Assembly: GCA_937881285.1 (NCBI GenBank)
Contig: CALGEU010000172.1
Location: forward strand, 1-7,216
Source of the DNA: an uncultured Clostridia bacterium
GTDB taxonomy: Bacteria; Bacillota; Clostridia; Christensenellales; CAG-917
Reading direction: 5' to 3'
Length of the DNA: 7,216 nucleotides
Below, in pieces: positions 5,204 to 7,216 of the stretch (its first letter is position 1; every line of letters begins with the position of its first letter). The notes under the pieces were generated by a model, which saw only the letters and a program-made list of their open reading frames with translations, was not told the origin of the DNA and did no database searches. The position numbers and the translations under genes were made by a program.

Positions 5204-7150
5204 ATGAAAAACAAACTTTCAAGAAAAGAAAAGAAAAATCTCATTCGCATTTGCGTATCGTTGGCGGCTTTTCTTGTGATTCTCATCACGGACAAGGTCG
5301 TCGGACTTGCAGAAGCGGTGGGGGGACAATTCGGATGGCTTTTGCCGTTCTTCCTTTATTTTGCCGTGTATATCGCAATCGGATACGACGTTTTGTACAA
5401 AGCGGTGCGCAATATCTTCCACGGTGAAGTGCTTGACGAAAACCTGCTTATGTGCGTTGCGTCTCTCGGTGCGTTCGCTCTTGGTATTTACACAAGCGTG
5501 ACGGGACTTAAGCAAGAAGGCTTCGATGAAGGTTGCGCCGTTTTGCTGTTTTATCAGGTCGGTGAATTCTTCCAAAGTTACGCAACGGGCAAGTCGAGAA
5601 AATCTATCTCCACGCTTATGGATATTCGCCCCGATTACGCCAACGTAAAGCGTGAAGACGACGTCGTGGAACAAGTTGACCCGAGCGAAGTGCAGGTGGG
5701 GGATGTCATCGTGGTTTATCCCGGTGAAAAAGTTCCGCTTGACGGCATTATCGTGAGCGGCTCGACGACTCTCGACACCAAAGCGCTCACGGGCGAATCG
5801 CTTCCGAGAGAACTCGAAGAAGGTGAAGACGTCATCAGCGGTTGTGTAAATCTTACGTCTCAAATCGAAGTGCAAGTGACAAAAGTATTCTATGATTCGA
5901 CCGTTTCTAAAATACTTGACCTTGTCGAGAACGCTTCGAGCAAGAAATCCAAGGCAGAAAACTTCATCACTAAATTTGCGAAATATTACACTCCGTCAGT
6001 CGTCGGAGTTGCGGTTTTGCTTGCGATAATCGGCGGTGCGGTGACAAAAGACTGGTATACCTGGATATATCGCGGACTTTCGTTCCTTGTCGTTTCTTGC
6101 CCTTGCGCGCTTGTCGTTTCAGTGCCGCTCTCGTTCTTCGCTGGCATCGGTTCGGCGTCGAGACAGGGCATACTCATCAAAGGCTCGAACTATCTTGAAA
6201 TGCTCGACAAAGCCAACGTGTTCGTGTTCGACAAAACCGGTACGCTCACAAAAGGAAACTTTGCAGTCACGGCAATCGAACCCGAAAGCAACAAAGACGA
6301 AGTTTTGCGTCTTGCCGCCATTGCGGAGCACGATTCGAACCACCCGATTGCACGTTCTATCGTAAGTTGCTATCAAGGCGAAATCGAAAGCGGGTACACG
6401 CTCACGAACGTTGCAGGCTTCGGTATTCTCGCAACGAAAGGTGATGACATCATCTATTGCGGCAACGAAAAGTTGATGAAGTCCTACGACATCAAATACG
6501 TCAAGCAAAACGGCGTCGGCACTGTCGTGTACGTGGCAAAGAACGACAAATTTATCGGCTCGTTGCTCATATCCGACGAAATCAAGCCCGAGTCCAAGCA
6601 GGCAATTTCCGAACTCAACGCAATGGGCGCAAAAACGGTTATGCTCACGGGTGATAACGAAGTTATCGCAGCAAGCGTTGCACAAGAAATCGGACTTTCC
6701 GATTACAAAGCGTCTCTTCTGCCGCAAAACAAGGTCGAACACGTTGAACAACTGCTTTCCGAAAAGAAGAAAGGCGACGTTCTTTGCTTTGTCGGAGACG
6801 GCATCAACGACGCTCCCGTGCTTATGCGCTCGGATATAGGAATTGCGATGGGCGGTGTAGGCAGTGACGCGGCAATCGAAGCAAGCGACGTGGTGCTTAT
6901 GCAGGACGATTTGAAAGGTATTTCAACCGCAAAGCGTATCGCAAAGAAGACGATGCGCGTCGTGTACGAGAACATCGTCGGCTCTCTTGCAGTGAAAATT
7001 GCAATTATGGCATTGTCGGCGACGGGCGTTCTCGGTGCGTATTCTATGTGGATAGCGGTTGTCGGCGACGTCGGTGTCGCAATCGCCGCAATTCTCAACG
7101 CAATGCGCGTCAACAAAGGCACGAAAACCACTGTGAAACTCGAAAAATAA
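5204..7150 (+). CDS. cadA: P1B-type heavy-metal-translocating ATPase, Zn/Cd/Pb exporter class
   Basis: This 648-residue membrane protein pumps divalent soft metal ions out of the cytoplasm using ATP. Four hydrophobic segments lie before the actuator domain (about 11-30, 40-66, 80-100, 108-124), two around 262-312 and two at the C-terminus (about 592-636). Motifs in order are the actuator TGES 196-199; the transmembrane metal site CPC 299-301 within CPCALVVSVP; the phosphorylated D343 in DKTGT; the nucleotide-binding H380-P381; TGDN 482-485; and GDGINDAP 531-538. K598 in the seventh segment and D622-x-G624 in the eighth, with CPCx4SxP, match the P1B-2 (ZntA/CadA) signature rather than the copper class. 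No HMA domain or His-rich tail is present at the N-terminus; the separate HMA gene lies just upstream. No good Shine-Dalgarno sequence precedes the ATG, and the nearest upstream in-frame stop is at 5168. The symbol is by family class; metal specificity among Zn, Cd and Pb is not resolved. Confidence 0.94.
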   Translation: MKNKLSRKEKKNLIRICVSLAAFLVILITDKVVGLAEAVGGQFGWLLPFFLYFAVYIAIGYDVLYKAVRNIFHGEVLDENLLMCVASLGAFALGIYTSVTGLKQEGFDEGCAVLLFYQVGEFFQSYATGKSRKSISTLMDIRPDYANVKREDDVVEQVDPSEVQVGDVIVVYPGEKVPLDGIIVSGSTTLDTKALTGESLPRELEEGEDVISGCVNLTSQIEVQVTKVFYDSTVSKILDLVENASSKKSKAENFITKFAKYYTPSVVGVAVLLAIIGGAVTKDWYTWIYRGLSFLVVSCPCALVVSVPLSFFAGIGSASRQGILIKGSNYLEMLDKANVFVFDKTGTLTKGNFAVTAIEPESNKDEVLRLAAIAEHDSNHPIARSIVSCYQGEIESGYTLTNVAGFGILATKGDDIIYCGNEKLMKSYDIKYVKQNGVGTVVYVAKNDKFIGSLLISDEIKPESKQAISELNAMGAKTVMLTGDNEVIAASVAQEIGLSDYKASLLPQNKVEHVEQLLSEKKKGDVLCFVGDGINDAPVLMRSDIGIAMGGVGSDAAIEASDVVLMQDDLKGISTAKRIAKKTMRVVYENIVGSLAVKIAIMALSATGVLGAYSMWIAVVGDVGVAIAAILNAMRVNKGTKTTVKLEK

Positions 7151-7186
7151 CCTGTTAGATATTCACAATCCCATATACTTTTATGA

Positions 7187-7216
7187 AAAATGCGGAACAA
7201 TTTCGTTCCGCATTTT
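7187..7216 (+). terminator. Intrinsic terminator closing the HMA-ATPase operon
   Basis: AAAATGCGGAAC (7187-7198) and GTTCCGCATTTT (7205-7216) form a perfect 12-bp stem around a six-base loop, ending in T residues at the window edge. The A-run on the left arm means it could also terminate minus-strand transcripts arriving from beyond the window. Positions 7151-7186, between the ATPase stop and the hairpin, hold no gene that I can see. Confidence 0.88.

Noticed and set aside
4861..5295. A 144-codon minus-strand frame across the second operator and HMA gene
   Set aside because: It lies over the operator, promoter and HMA motif of the plus strand and has no plausible translation start context or motif.
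5219..5875. A 218-codon minus-strand frame inside the ATPase gene, and a similar 210-codon one at 6119-6751
   Set aside because: They overlap conserved actuator and catalytic motifs of the ATPase on the plus strand. Their products are compositionally odd and show no recognisable domain.

Overview
The window looks like a piece of chromosome from a low-to-moderate-GC Bacillota, most plausibly a clostridial gut-type lineage. Reasons: strong AGGAG-type ribosome binding sites, sigma-A-like promoters in AT-rich spacers, a stand-alone DCxxC metal-binding protein next to a CPC-type metal ATPase, and a very large exported phosphoesterase. The lineage is an inference from style, not from a marker gene.

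Layout. (1) Positions 1-4181 on the minus strand are a single open frame of at least 1393 codons, which runs off the left edge. It encodes an exported or membrane-anchored protein with two separate calcineurin-like metallophosphoesterase domains: an N-terminal one with a complete D-x-H / GD / GNHD / H / GHMH set, and a C-terminal purple-acid-phosphatase-like one with D-x-Q / GD / GNHE / H / GHDH. Between them lie about 450 residues of helix-rich sequence and a fibronectin-like (PAP N-terminal) region. Long plus-strand frames across the same bases are antisense shadows in codon register with this gene. (2) Positions 4182-4476 form a divergent AT-rich control region holding a minus promoter and RBS for the phosphoesterase, an 18-bp inverted repeat, and a plus promoter with a nested palindromic operator for the regulator. 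(3) Positions 4477-4803 encode an ArsR/SmtB-family metal sensor that retains candidate residues for both classical metal sites, followed by its own intrinsic terminator. (4) Positions 4837-4947 hold a second operator and promoter region. (5) Positions 4948-7150 encode a 72-residue HMA metallochaperone-like protein and a 648-residue P1B-type (Zn/Cd/Pb-class) ATPase that lacks its own N-terminal HMA domain, closed by an intrinsic terminator at 7187-7216.

Working together: the right half reads as a compact Zn/Cd/Pb efflux locus. The SmtB-like repressor probably binds TTGAA/TTCAA palindromes at its own promoter and at the promoter of the HMA-ATPase pair. Metal binding would release it, and the small HMA protein would serve as a detached metal-binding domain or chaperone for the ATPase. 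The left-hand phosphoesterase is divergent and has no obvious functional link to the metal locus, beyond being itself a predicted metal-dependent enzyme outside the membrane.
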